Assembly (NCBI RefSeq): GCF_017115105.1
Contig: NZ_JABXKH010000147.1
Coordinates: forward strand, 1-64,000
Source: Nostoc sp. NMS2
GTDB lineage: Bacteria > Cyanobacteriota > Cyanobacteriia > Cyanobacteriales > Nostocaceae
Length of the DNA: 64,000 nucleotides
Direction: 5' to 3'
This document shows, piece by piece, positions 55,615 to 63,958 of the stretch (the first letter of the stretch is position 1; each line of letters begins with the position of its first letter). Under the pieces are notes generated by a model that worked only from the letters and a program-made list of their open reading frames with translations, searched no databases and was not told the DNA's origin. Both the position numbers and the translations under genes were made by a program.

Positions 55615-56201
55615 TACGCTGAAGGTGGAACACGCAAGTTATTTAAAAAGGAATCAGTATTAATTTGTACAGTTTGCCCATCGGTTGATGCCAATTTGAT
55701 GGTTTTGGTAGCGTTTGCAGCAGTCCCTACCACACCACCCAGTGTCCCGTCATAAGTATAAAGAGTTACCGCTAATCCAAAAACAGAACCCGCTTTAGCA
55801 TGAGTAACTTTCAGCGCGTACATGGTTGGTGTTACTGCTGGCGGGTCAAAAGTTAATGTTACTGTCCCTGGTGCAGTAGCGTTATTGTTGAGTGTAATTG
55901 TATTATTGTTTGCCTTAGCTGTCACGGTGGTGCTAGCAGCAATCCCCGTACCTGTTACCACATCACCCACTTGGACATTTTGAAACCCGTTATTGATAGT
56001 CGTGACTTGATTGCTGCCACTAGTTGTAGTGGAATTAGTAACGGTAAAAGATGGTGGATCGGTAGAGGCTAGATTAACGGGAATAAAGAAACTTTCTTCA
56101 GTCGATGTATCAGTTTCTATAACAGTCCCAATTGACAACGCGGTATTTTGGGCATTGGTTGTAACTGATTTAGGGCGTGTAAGTTCTAATGTAATTGTCA
56201 T
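55614..56201 (-). CDS. phage tail beta-rich structural protein (195 aa)
   Basis: Ser/Thr/Asn/Val-rich, beta-predicted protein (TVTAKANNNTITLNNNATAPG) without signal peptide or Cys. Position after the tube-like gene suggests a tail decoration or adaptor. I cannot assign a named family. It is 3 bp downstream of the tube-like gene. Confidence 0.65.
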   Translation of the reverse strand: MTITLELTRPKSVTTNAQNTALSIGTVIETDTSTEESFFIPVNLASTDPPSFTVTNSTTTSGSNQVTTINNGFQNVQVGDVVTGTGIAASTTVTAKANNNTITLNNNATAPGTVTLTFDPPAVTPTMYALKVTHAKAGSVFGLAVTLYTYDGTLGGVVGTAANATKTIKLASTDGQTVQINTDSFLNNLRVPPSA

Positions 56202-56204
56202 ATT

Positions 56205-56930
56205 TTAGAAAATGTTGACGGATGCCGGTGCTGTGTAAATGTAGGTATCGCCTTGTACTTGGGCATTGCACGAAAAGGATCGCTTATCTTGTACCTGCTG
56301 TGTAGGCGATGCCGATTCCAGTAATGCTATTCCTTCGTGCGCTTCACCACTGGGAAATAGCAGCGAGAAATAAAATTCACGACCCACGTAAACCTTATCG
56401 TAAGCAATTCGCCTCAATATGTTGCCCCCGCGATCGCCGTAAATTAGGTTAAAATTTAGCTGCATCTTCTTAGAATTGCCCGTTGTCACCTTTTCCATTC
56501 CTACCCCAGAAAGGTAGTTGGTAGTATCGATATTTTTAATCTCTGGGCTAACTGTGGCATCCGTACATCCAGCTACAAAAACCAATGCTTTGGTAGTTGC
56601 CGATACAGCATTACCAACCGAACTAAGCAAGGGTAAAGTTTGCAGTGTGGTAGAACCTGCGGGGGCGGCATTGCTTAGGGTAACTATAGTTCCAGCAAAG
56701 TTTAGCTTTACCCCCGCATCCAATAATACAGGGGTTGCGGTGACTGAAATAGATTCTGCGTCAACTGATGCAGCAGCAGAGGTTGTAATTGTGTAAATAG
56801 GTACGTTGCGGTTAGTTACAATCACTGCCCCTACTTGCTGTGTAGGCAGTTCACCTATCTGAAAAGTAATACCCAACGTAGTCTCAACTACACTGGCACG
56901 GATAATAGTTTGTGGCATAGAGTTCGACAC
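56205..56930 (-). CDS. probable tail tube protein (gpV-like)
   Basis: A 241-aa protein, mostly beta, with an Ala/Val/Thr-rich middle, an YGDRGGNILRRIAYDKVYVG segment and a closing SCNAQVQGDTYIYT. It is at the position of the major tail protein, 5' of the G/T chaperone genes and tape measure. Assignment rests on order and size more than on clear motif similarity. Confidence 0.6.
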   Translation of the reverse strand: MSNSMPQTIIRASVVETTLGITFQIGELPTQQVGAVIVTNRNVPIYTITTSAAASVDAESISVTATPVLLDAGVKLNFAGTIVTLSNAAPAGSTTLQTLPLLSSVGNAVSATTKALVFVAGCTDATVSPEIKNIDTTNYLSGVGMEKVTTGNSKKMQLNFNLIYGDRGGNILRRIAYDKVYVGREFYFSLLFPSGEAHEGIALLESASPTQQVQDKRSFSCNAQVQGDTYIYTAPASVNIF

Positions 56931-56961
56931 GAGATTCTGCTTTAGTTTTCCCTTCCTCTTT

Positions 56962-57651
56962 TCACCTATTAGGGAATTGCATTGCTGGAATTACCGAAAC
57001 ATCTCTAGTAACAGCTTTTGTAATTCTGTATTCGTCTATTTTTCCGATAAATCTTTGCAATGAACTAAGTGAGCTTCCACCAATTAACCTTGAACTTCCA
57101 CTCGATATACTGTAGCCATTGGTAAAGCTCCCAGATAATTCAGAACCATTTATTGAGCAAGAATTAACACCGGACGATCTTGTGAATGCAAAATAATACC
57201 AAGTATCCGTCGTTGGAGCAAATGGGAAACTGGAATTATAAGCAGTGTTGTTGATTACTGTTTGGAAAAAAGAACTACTACCGTCATTGTACCAACCAAT
57301 TCGGAACCCTCCAGAAATAGGGTTCCCTATTTCTAAAATAGGATGAAAATGATTAGTCACGCCAAGAGAAGAAAAATTAATAAAGCATTCAATTGCAAAA
57401 TCATCTGGCAGTGAAAAGTCGCTTGCAGGATCATCTATAGATAAATAAGAATTGCTTGCACCTGAAAATTGAGCCGATGCAGTGCCGAAGTACTTATCTG
57501 AAGTATTTAAAGAAACACCGCCATTATTTGTAATTGCATGACCCTTGATGTCTGTCAATGTATCGAAATGAGATAAAAATATAACATTTGAAAAATAAGG
57601 ATCTGTTCGGATGCTGCCACCCTTAATTAATAAATTTCCTAAAATAACCAT
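56962..57651 (-). CDS. LamG/concanavalin A-like phage protein (229 aa)
   Basis: The start is ATG 57651 (MVILGNLLIKGGSIRTDPYF) with an AAGGGATATC ribosome site; the longer frame to 57762 overlaps the L-like gene and is rejected. Residues about 35-215 form a LamG-like jelly roll (VIFLSHFDT, FAIECFINFSSLG, WYYFAFTRSSG, FIGKIDEYRITKAVT). Such domains often bind glycans, so a host-surface-binding tail decoration is plausible. Confidence 0.8.
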   Translation of the reverse strand: MVILGNLLIKGGSIRTDPYFSNVIFLSHFDTLTDIKGHAITNNGGVSLNTSDKYFGTASAQFSGASNSYLSIDDPASDFSLPDDFAIECFINFSSLGVTNHFHPILEIGNPISGGFRIGWYNDGSSSFFQTVINNTAYNSSFPFAPTTDTWYYFAFTRSSGVNSCSINGSELSGSFTNGYSISSGSSRLIGGSSLSSLQRFIGKIDEYRITKAVTRDVSVIPAMQFPNR

Positions 57652-57668
57652 TTGATATCCCTTCAGTA

Positions 57669-58349
57669 TTAACGATAAGTATTCAACCCAGGCGCACCGC
57701 CAAAAGGCAGCACCGCATACTGCCCAAACCGACACTGACAAGCCGATAAAGTTTTCGCGCACTGGTCTAGCGCTGGATTTGAGGTTGGTTGATTACCCAA
57801 AGTAAACATCCCACCCATCCAACCACACTCAGCACTGCGATATCTCCAACTACACGAACGCAGCAGTGGACGCGCTGGAAGGCTGACACCCTCAACATCA
57901 AATGGACTACCTAAGCGAAATTTCACAGCAAGGTAGGTTTCTTCTTGCATTTGGTCTATTACATATATTTGCTGTGGTAACTCTTTGATTGCCGCGTTGA
58001 CGCTCGGCTGACCATCCAAATATTGCTGCTGCGTGACTCTTCTTAACACCCTAGACCCTTCTAATCGGTAGTTTGGAAGGGTTTTGCATTTGAAAAGAAA
58101 ATCACTAATTATCCGCCCCACATTGGAAATAGTTAGCCCTGGTGTAGGAATTGGCCCTTGCCCAATCAAATCAAATCCCTCGCTTTCGCAACCAATTGCT
58201 AGATAGCCGACCCCTTCAAAAGCTACACCTGTGAAATTGCAAATAAATAAAGTCTCTGTAGGATTGGCGAGGTTCCAGCCCGATATTTCAAATAATTCAA
58301 TAGGACTATTAGGTGATAGTGTTGCTAAATTAGCGGGTAGTAAGCTCAT
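57669..58349 (-). CDS. phage minor tail protein L-like, Fe-S cysteine motif
   Basis: A 226-aa protein with the gpL family layout (SPIELFEISGWN, YLAIGCESEGFD, then a C-terminal Cys domain). C166, C175, C197 and C204 (spacing 9, 22, 7) resemble the four cysteines that bind a 4Fe-4S cluster in the lambda gpL C-terminal domain; a fifth Cys is at 206. It overlaps the upstream M-like gene by 4 bp (translational coupling). Confidence 0.9.
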   Translation of the reverse strand: MSLLPANLATLSPNSPIELFEISGWNLANPTETLFICNFTGVAFEGVGYLAIGCESEGFDLIGQGPIPTPGLTISNVGRIISDFLFKCKTLPNYRLEGSRVLRRVTQQQYLDGQPSVNAAIKELPQQIYVIDQMQEETYLAVKFRLGSPFDVEGVSLPARPLLRSCSWRYRSAECGWMGGMFTLGNQPTSNPALDQCAKTLSACQCRFGQYAVLPFGGAPGLNTYR

Positions 58350-59035
58350 GAAAATCTATCCAACAAAATAGTATTGTTGCTAATTGATAAATACAGAATG
58401 GCTTTATAGCCCTGTGCTGAGTTATAGCGATTGAAGGAGAAATATTTAGTTTGGGCGCTTGGTGCAAAGGTAAAATAATTGTTTGATATTATGTCTGCCA
58501 TCCAAACACGGTTGCTAAATGTGGATAAATTGTTGTTCCACTTATTTACTTCAATTGCGCGACTACCTACGGTGGCAGTAATTAAAAAAGTAAAAAACTG
58601 GTCATAAGAAGGCGGTAAAAACTCTAGTATTCTGCCTCTGTCTGATGAGTAAGCACCGTTGCAAATAATTTTGAATAATGGCCCCATTGGGGATGGGAAT
58701 CGTCGTACCTGGTTAATAGTGGCGCTGAAACTTCCAACTCCTACACCCAATTGCTGAATCTGCCAATCTGTGCATATATAACATTTACCATCGTCAGTGA
58801 CACCGCCATCCAAAGACAGGCGAAATGGTGAACCACGGCGCGAACGCAAAAAATCATCAACTTCTTGAAAATTACGGACACTAACGTTAATCTCCCAACT
58901 TTCATTAATTGAATTAATGCTGTAGAGCGATCGCAACTCTACCCCAGCTTCACCGTATTTGCTTTTGGCAATGTCGGTTTGGAAAGATTCAGTGTTACCC
59001 CAAGTTGGCGTTAAGGGAAGAATGGGATACGACAT
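58346..59035 (-). CDS. phage minor tail protein M-like, copy B
   Basis: A 229-aa protein. The N-terminal about 120 residues are gpM-like (ILPLTPTWGNTESFQTDIA, FRLSLDGGVTDDGKCYICTD). The C-terminal about 110 residues are shared with copy A (46968-47687): RGRILEFLP, AIEVNKWNNNLSTF and QTKYFSFN. It starts the minus-strand series with L, LamG, tube and so on. Its start codon is 9 bp from the divergent I-like gene. Confidence 0.85.
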   Translation of the reverse strand: MSYPILPLTPTWGNTESFQTDIAKSKYGEAGVELRSLYSINSINESWEINVSVRNFQEVDDFLRSRRGSPFRLSLDGGVTDDGKCYICTDWQIQQLGVGVGSFSATINQVRRFPSPMGPLFKIICNGAYSSDRGRILEFLPPSYDQFFTFLITATVGSRAIEVNKWNNNLSTFSNRVWMADIISNNYFTFAPSAQTKYFSFNRYNSAQGYKAILYLSISNNTILLDRFS

Positions 59036-59044
59036 GAAGAACGA

Positions 59045-59617
59045 ATGATGATTACTATTACTCTATGTGGTGAACTAGCTGATATATTTATAGAAACAAT
59101 TGATATTGCTGTTAATAGTGTTGCCGAAGCGATCGCGGCGTTACGTGCTAATTTCCCAAGTTTTGCAGCTTATTTATACGAAGCTGCCCATCGGGGTGTG
59201 AATTATCAAATAAAAGTTGGGTATCAAGAAATTGATGAAACCCAACTTTGTAATCCAATATCTCAAGAGGTGCGGTCAATTAGAATCATTCCCGTTATCG
59301 CCGGTGCTGGCACAGTTGGGAGAATTATCGGTGGTATTGCGCTGCTGGGATTAGGTTTGGCTGGTGTAGGCTTTTTAGGGCTTGGTGCTACACAACTGGC
59401 ATTACTTGGTGGTGCGATGCTACTCGGTGGGATTTCTTCTCTGTTCGGCAGGGTAAATTCTCCTGCTGACGATGCTAGTAATGGCAAGAAATCACTAGTT
59501 TTTGGCAGCCCTTCCACAACCCAGCAAGAAGGGGGAAGAGTCCCGATAGCTTACGGTGTAGTGCTTTGTGGGCTGTATGTGGTCAATGCTAAAGTGGTTT
59601 CGTATTTAACCGCTTAA
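59045..59617 (+). CDS. phage tail assembly protein I-like
   Basis: A 190-aa protein with a ubiquitin-like N-terminal half (MMITITLCGELADIFIETI, VEVSI-type beta strands), a central hydrophobic Gly-rich membrane-like stretch (about 98-135) and a C-terminal RVPIAYGVVLCGLYVVNAKV segment typical of lambda gpI. It is 11 bp upstream of the J-like gene on the same strand. Confidence 0.88.
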   Translation: MMITITLCGELADIFIETIDIAVNSVAEAIAALRANFPSFAAYLYEAAHRGVNYQIKVGYQEIDETQLCNPISQEVRSIRIIPVIAGAGTVGRIIGGIALLGLGLAGVGFLGLGATQLALLGGAMLLGGISSLFGRVNSPADDASNGKKSLVFGSPSTTQQEGGRVPIAYGVVLCGLYVVNAKVVSYLTA

Positions 59618-59628
59618 TATTTGTACAC

Positions 59629-61902
59629 ATGACTAAAAAACGCACTCTCCTTGGAAGCGGTGGCGGCAAAAAACCCAAAAAGCCCAAAGAAGAAGCTGAT
59701 AGTGGGCACAGTTCGAGCTACGCAACTATGCTGGGTATTGTGTCTGAAGGTGAGATTGAGGGGTTAATTAGCGAGGCCCAGTCAATCTATTTCAATGAAA
59801 CCCCAGCACAAAATAGCGATGGTAGCCAGAATTTCCAGTCTTTCAGCTATGATTATCGGCTAGGTACGCAAGGGCAAGATAAGCTACCTGGATTTAGTGA
59901 TGAGATAGCCAGTGAAACCAACGTTGGGGCAGAGGTTAAAAACCAGTTCCCCCTTACCCGTGGAATCGTTAATGCCAACCTCGACCTTATTCGTATCCGT
60001 ATTGGGATAGTGTTGCAGGAGTATCCCTCAGATGGTGGGGTATTGGGTCTAAGCGTCCAATTTCGCATCTATATAAAGGAAGGGAACGCCGCTTTCGTAT
60101 TACGGCTTGACCAAACTATCAAAGGTCGGTACTCAACGCTCACAGAATTTGAATATAATTTCCCGGTTAACAATGCGTCGGGTACTATTCAGAATTTCTC
60201 AGCCAGGATAGAGCGTGTAACGCCGCAAGATACTGACACGACCCGTTATCAGCGAACATTACAATGGCGGACATTACTAGAAGTCACCGAAACCCAACTT
60301 TCCTACCCCAACAGTGCGGTTTTTGGATTTCGCTTTGAAGCCAAACAGTTTGAATCGTTACCCCAAATTGCCGTCAGAATTGCGGGCCGCAAGATTAAAA
60401 TCCCCACCAATGCCACAGTAACTTCTGCACGGGGTTTACAATTTTCAGGCTTGTGGAATGGAACTTTTTATACACCCAGCGTAGCGATCGCTGACCCAGC
60501 TTGGATTTTGTACGATTTATTAACCAGCACTCGCTACGGTTTAGGGCGCTACATTAACCAAAGTCAAGTTGACAAATGGTCGCTTTACGAAATCTCACAG
60601 TACTGTAACGAATTAGTTCCGAACGGTGAAGGGGGTATGGAGCATCGGTTTCAGTGCCACGCATTCATTGAAAATAAAGACGATGCCTACAAAGTAATCG
60701 AAGCCATCCGTTCGATTTTTCGCGGTTTCTCCTATTGGATGAACGGTGCAATCGGATTTATCAGCGATAAGCCGGGGTATCCAGTAGCCCAGTTCACCCA
60801 AGCTGACATTGAAAATGGGATGTTTTCGTATTCTCGCACATCACTGCGATCGCGCCACACTTTGGCGATCGTAACTTGGGTTGACCCTGACGACTTCTAC
60901 CGCCGCACAGTAGAAGTAGTGGAAGACCCTGAAGGAATTGCCAAGTTTGGAGTGCGGGAATTAGAGTTATCTGCTTTTGGTTGCGTTTCTAGAGGACAAG
61001 CAAGACGCGCTGGACTAGCTGCACTGCTAACTGAAAGGCTAGAGCAAGAAACTGTAAATTTCCGCGTCCGGGCTTATGGTGCGTATACGAAACCTGGCGA
61101 CATTATCAGAGTGGCTGACGCAAAACGAGCCGATATTCGCTACGGCGGCTTAATCGCGGCTGCCACAACTACCACGATTACACTTGATAACCCAGTATCC
61201 TTAAATGCTGGCGAATCCTACACAATTACGGTGATGCTACCTGATGGCGCGATCGCAGAAAGAGTAATCACAAATACTCCCGGCTCTTACACCACCGTCA
61301 ATCTAGTTTCTGTCTTGCCCCAAATACCCAATTCAGAAGCAAACTGGATAATTGCTTCTACGAATATACAACCACAATTATTTAGGGTGTTGAACCGAGT
61401 ACCCGCGCCAGGAAGCGGAGAAATGCTGCACGAAATCACAGCGCTGGAGTACCGAGCAGATAAATTTAATGCCATTGAGCAAGGGTGGCAACTTGCACCA
61501 CGCCCAGCAAAGAATACTGTCCCTCTGGTGGTAAATGTGCCAAGAAATATCCGGCTAATTGCCAGAACTGTTTTTAGACCATCAGGTGAATACACCTTTA
61601 CCCTTGATGCAGCGTGGGATTACCCTTTGAATAATGGGGTGCGTGACCAATTTGTAACAGACTACTTTGTGGAGTATCGGCGTGGTGAAAATGGAGACTG
61701 GCAGGGGACAAAAACCGTAAGTAGTACTAATACTCAGTATGAAGGTCTACCAACCGGAGAATATTATGTAAGAGTAGCAGCAATTGACATCAACCAAAAT
61801 AGCTCTCGTTGGGTTGAATCGGCTGCATTGGTACAATCGTCTGTTAACTACAATGCCGCTTTTAGTAGTCGACTAACTTCAGTTTTTGCAACTGACTTTT
61901 GA
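59629..61902 (+). CDS. phage tail tip / host-specificity protein J-like
   Basis: A 757-aa TipJ-family protein: a Lys/Gly-rich start, then SYATMLGIVSEGEIEGLISEA (phage tail hub signature), GTQGQDKLPGFSD, a central region with DPAWILYDLLTSTRYGLGRYI, and fibronectin-III-like repeats near the C-terminus (FVTDYFVEYRRGENGDWQGT). It is shorter than the about 1130 aa of lambda J, so the distal receptor-binding part may be split off, for example into the fibre-like gene at 62976-63872. Its end overlaps the convergent gene by 24 bp. Confidence 0.9.
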   Translation: MTKKRTLLGSGGGKKPKKPKEEADSGHSSSYATMLGIVSEGEIEGLISEAQSIYFNETPAQNSDGSQNFQSFSYDYRLGTQGQDKLPGFSDEIASETNVGAEVKNQFPLTRGIVNANLDLIRIRIGIVLQEYPSDGGVLGLSVQFRIYIKEGNAAFVLRLDQTIKGRYSTLTEFEYNFPVNNASGTIQNFSARIERVTPQDTDTTRYQRTLQWRTLLEVTETQLSYPNSAVFGFRFEAKQFESLPQIAVRIAGRKIKIPTNATVTSARGLQFSGLWNGTFYTPSVAIADPAWILYDLLTSTRYGLGRYINQSQVDKWSLYEISQYCNELVPNGEGGMEHRFQCHAFIENKDDAYKVIEAIRSIFRGFSYWMNGAIGFISDKPGYPVAQFTQADIENGMFSYSRTSLRSRHTLAIVTWVDPDDFYRRTVEVVEDPEGIAKFGVRELELSAFGCVSRGQARRAGLAALLTERLEQETVNFRVRAYGAYTKPGDIIRVADAKRADIRYGGLIAAATTTTITLDNPVSLNAGESYTITVMLPDGAIAERVITNTPGSYTTVNLVSVLPQIPNSEANWIIASTNIQPQLFRVLNRVPAPGSGEMLHEITALEYRADKFNAIEQGWQLAPRPAKNTVPLVVNVPRNIRLIARTVFRPSGEYTFTLDAAWDYPLNNGVRDQFVTDYFVEYRRGENGDWQGTKTVSSTNTQYEGLPTGEYYVRVAAIDINQNSSRWVESAALVQSSVNYNAAFSSRLTSVFATDF

Positions 61903-62277
61903 AGAAGGTTCATAATCTTTGCAGCCTTGACATGGGCCACATGGATTTACTGTGCATCGGAGGTAGGATGATCGCGCATTGTTTATGCATGTTAAATCGC
62001 CAATTGTTTGTACAGTAGCAGAGTTATCAAGAACAATAGGAGAGTTGTCAAAATCGTCCGTTCCGTAGAGTTCAATCTCTTGGTTTATTTCATCAAAGGT
62101 TCTACCCTCATCACGCCAGATTTGCCATCTTTTAAATCCTAAATATATCAGCAAGAAGACAGCCCAAATAAATAAACCCCAAAAACCGATAAAGTAAAAA
62201 ATTATAAGGGTGACTTGAATACTGAACAGTGCTGTATAAAAATAGATATTATTAAGCTTTTTCACTTGAATCTCCAC
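61879..62277 (-). CDS. membrane protein with Cys-rich tail (DUF6464-like)
   Basis: A 132-aa protein with two adjacent membrane helices (about residues 12-32 and 34-50) and a cytoplasmic tail ending in C-x5-AR-S-x3-RC-x-VNPCG-x-C-x2-C-x2-YE. The tail motif is the same as in the protein at 53172-53549. It overlaps the upstream ferritin-like gene by 16 bp, so the two are co-transcribed. Confidence 0.7.
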   Translation of the reverse strand: MEIQVKKLNNIYFYTALFSIQVTLIIFYFIGFWGLFIWAVFLLIYLGFKRWQIWRDEGRTFDEINQEIELYGTDDFDNSPIVLDNSATVQTIGDLTCINNARSSYLRCTVNPCGPCQGCKDYEPSSKVSCKN

Positions 62278-62963
62278 ATATCAACAATCAATCCCAGTGA
62301 CGCAAGCCACAAGCGATCACGCCATTTTTCAATATCAGCATTGTAGTGGAATAGCAAGCTTTTCAAGTAGTCGGCGTGTTCAACTTCGTCCCGTGCAATA
62401 AGAGAAGCGATCACTCTTAATGGTTCAGGAGCGCGTTGGCTGTTTGCTAAAACTTCATAAAATTGTAGGGTTTGCCGTTCCAGAACATACATAAAAGCTA
62501 ATCTGTCATCCCAGTTGTAGGCAAATGCACTCTTGTTTCCAAATAGTAAGCGCAGTGTGCAATACCGTTTAGATAACCCATCAAAGTTTTCAAAAACCCC
62601 TTTTAACCTTTCTCCAGGTAAATTAACGGAATCCCATTCTAAAACTTTCCCCTCAGCTTCATAATCAACATTACGCCGTAATTCCTCACCAGTAGGGCGG
62701 ACAATACTAATGAATCTGCCACTACCTTCGTGATGAAACCGCTCATTTCCATCAGCCAAAGAAGCCAGCATTTTACCGTGTTTTTCTTCTTCTTTGCTGT
62801 GGGATTGCAGTAGTGCAGCTAAATTAAGTTTATTTTCTTGAACGGCCGCAACAGCTAGCTTTTTACAAAAAATACTGACTCCAAACTCAATTTTGGCAAG
62901 TAAGCGCAAAAACTTTTGCTCTTGCCGCAAGCCAATACTAATAATAATCTTAGTTAAAAACAT
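62262..62963 (-). CDS. ferritin-like diiron protein
   Basis: A 233-aa helical protein with the di-iron carboxylate pattern E26, E59-x2-H62, E162, E193-x2-H196 in KEEEKHG and RDEVEHADYL. Between the two halves is an insertion of about 80 residues (70-150). This matches ferritin-like/rubrerythrin-type folds; oxidase, storage or other function is open. It is a cargo-like gene inside the tail module. Starts of this gene and the fibre-like gene are only 12 bp apart on opposite strands. Confidence 0.78.
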   Translation of the reverse strand: MFLTKIIISIGLRQEQKFLRLLAKIEFGVSIFCKKLAVAAVQENKLNLAALLQSHSKEEEKHGKMLASLADGNERFHHEGSGRFISIVRPTGEELRRNVDYEAEGKVLEWDSVNLPGERLKGVFENFDGLSKRYCTLRLLFGNKSAFAYNWDDRLAFMYVLERQTLQFYEVLANSQRAPEPLRVIASLIARDEVEHADYLKSLLFHYNADIEKWRDRLWLASLGLIVDMWRFK

Positions 62964-62975
62964 ACAATTTTTATT

Positions 62976-63872
62976 ATGAGCGTTCCCTATATAGATGGCT
63001 CCGGCGCGTTACGCCAACGTAAATCGGCATCTGGAGATGGCACAACTGGCGATCCTGATGTATTTAGCTTTGCCGATCAAGGGACTTACGATCGCTTAGG
63101 TGCAATCAGTGATTCGCCCATAAGTACCCCTACAACTTCAGGATCGCTTGCCTCCGTTATCAGGGGGCTTTGGCAGAATATGCTAGGCACTGCATCCGAT
63201 GCCTCGTCCCCCACTGGTTCGATTCACGCCAAACTGCGATCACTCATTGCTGACACAGTGGGCGCTACCTCTGATGCACTCTCAACCACCGGCTCGCTAA
63301 TGGCAAGGGTGCGTACTCTGTCTGAAGGGCTTGGTACTGTGTCTGATGCAGCATCTAGTACAGGTTCAATTCATGCCAAACTGCGATCACTTGGCGCATC
63401 ACAAGACGCGGCGGCAAGTTCCGGCTCGTTGATGGCGATGCTGCGATTTTTAGCTGAATCGAAGTTCCTAGAATCACAAACAGCCAGTGCTGTAACTGTT
63501 AGCACATCACTTACCACCGTAATAACCTTTGATTGTCGGGGTAAAAGGACTTTAGGAGTGCAATTACAAAATACTGGTGGACTGATTGCGCTTTCAGCAC
63601 TACAAGTGCAAGCACGTTTTAATAGCTCTTTAAGTATTTGGAATACTATTGCTTCAACTAATGCCGATTTCACCACTAATAATGGTAAAACCGCAAATAA
63701 CACCAGCGCTGAAATAATTAATAGTGCTGTGAGTGGCGGAACAATCCCTACCCTTCCTGCGAATGGTACGGCTTATTTTCGGATGCACTGTGAAGGGATG
63801 GAATCGGTTCGGATTCAAGCACAAGTAGCGATGTCATCTACTACTGTGCTGGCTCATGGAATTATGGAGTGA
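62976..63872 (+). CDS. phage fibre-like protein with 24-residue repeats
   Basis: A 298-aa protein. Residues about 41-162 are five imperfect repeats of the type LGTxSDAxSxTGSIHAKLRSL (for example GTASDASSPTGSIHAKLRSL), resembling a repetitive stalk. The C-terminal about 135 residues are a beta-rich globular domain. Position after the J-like gene on the plus strand suits a tail fibre or stalk. It is followed by a strong terminator. Confidence 0.7.
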   Translation: MSVPYIDGSGALRQRKSASGDGTTGDPDVFSFADQGTYDRLGAISDSPISTPTTSGSLASVIRGLWQNMLGTASDASSPTGSIHAKLRSLIADTVGATSDALSTTGSLMARVRTLSEGLGTVSDAASSTGSIHAKLRSLGASQDAAASSGSLMAMLRFLAESKFLESQTASAVTVSTSLTTVITFDCRGKRTLGVQLQNTGGLIALSALQVQARFNSSLSIWNTIASTNADFTTNNGKTANNTSAEIINSAVSGGTIPTLPANGTAYFRMHCEGMESVRIQAQVAMSSTTVLAHGIME

Positions 63873-63932
63873 AGTACTTACGCTTCCCTTACGGGTAGGT
63901 GTGAGCCTTCTTGTTGAAAAAGGTAAATACTT

Positions 63933-63958
63933 AAAAACCAAGGTTAGCCTTGGTTTTT
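63933..63958. terminator. bidirectional-type rho-independent terminator
   Basis: Perfect 11-bp stem AAAAACCAAGG/CCTTGGTTTTT with a TTAG loop, 60 bp after the fibre-like gene stop. A-tract and T-tract on either side could serve both directions. Confidence 0.85.

Noticed and set aside
57652-57762. Extended LamG gene start at 57762
   Set aside because: It overlaps the L-like gene and the added residues are the antiphase reading of that gene; ATG 57651 has a good ribosome site.
61879-61902. Frameshift in the J-like gene at its end
   Set aside because: The 24-bp overlap with the convergent gene has a normal stop for J; no sign of a broken frame.
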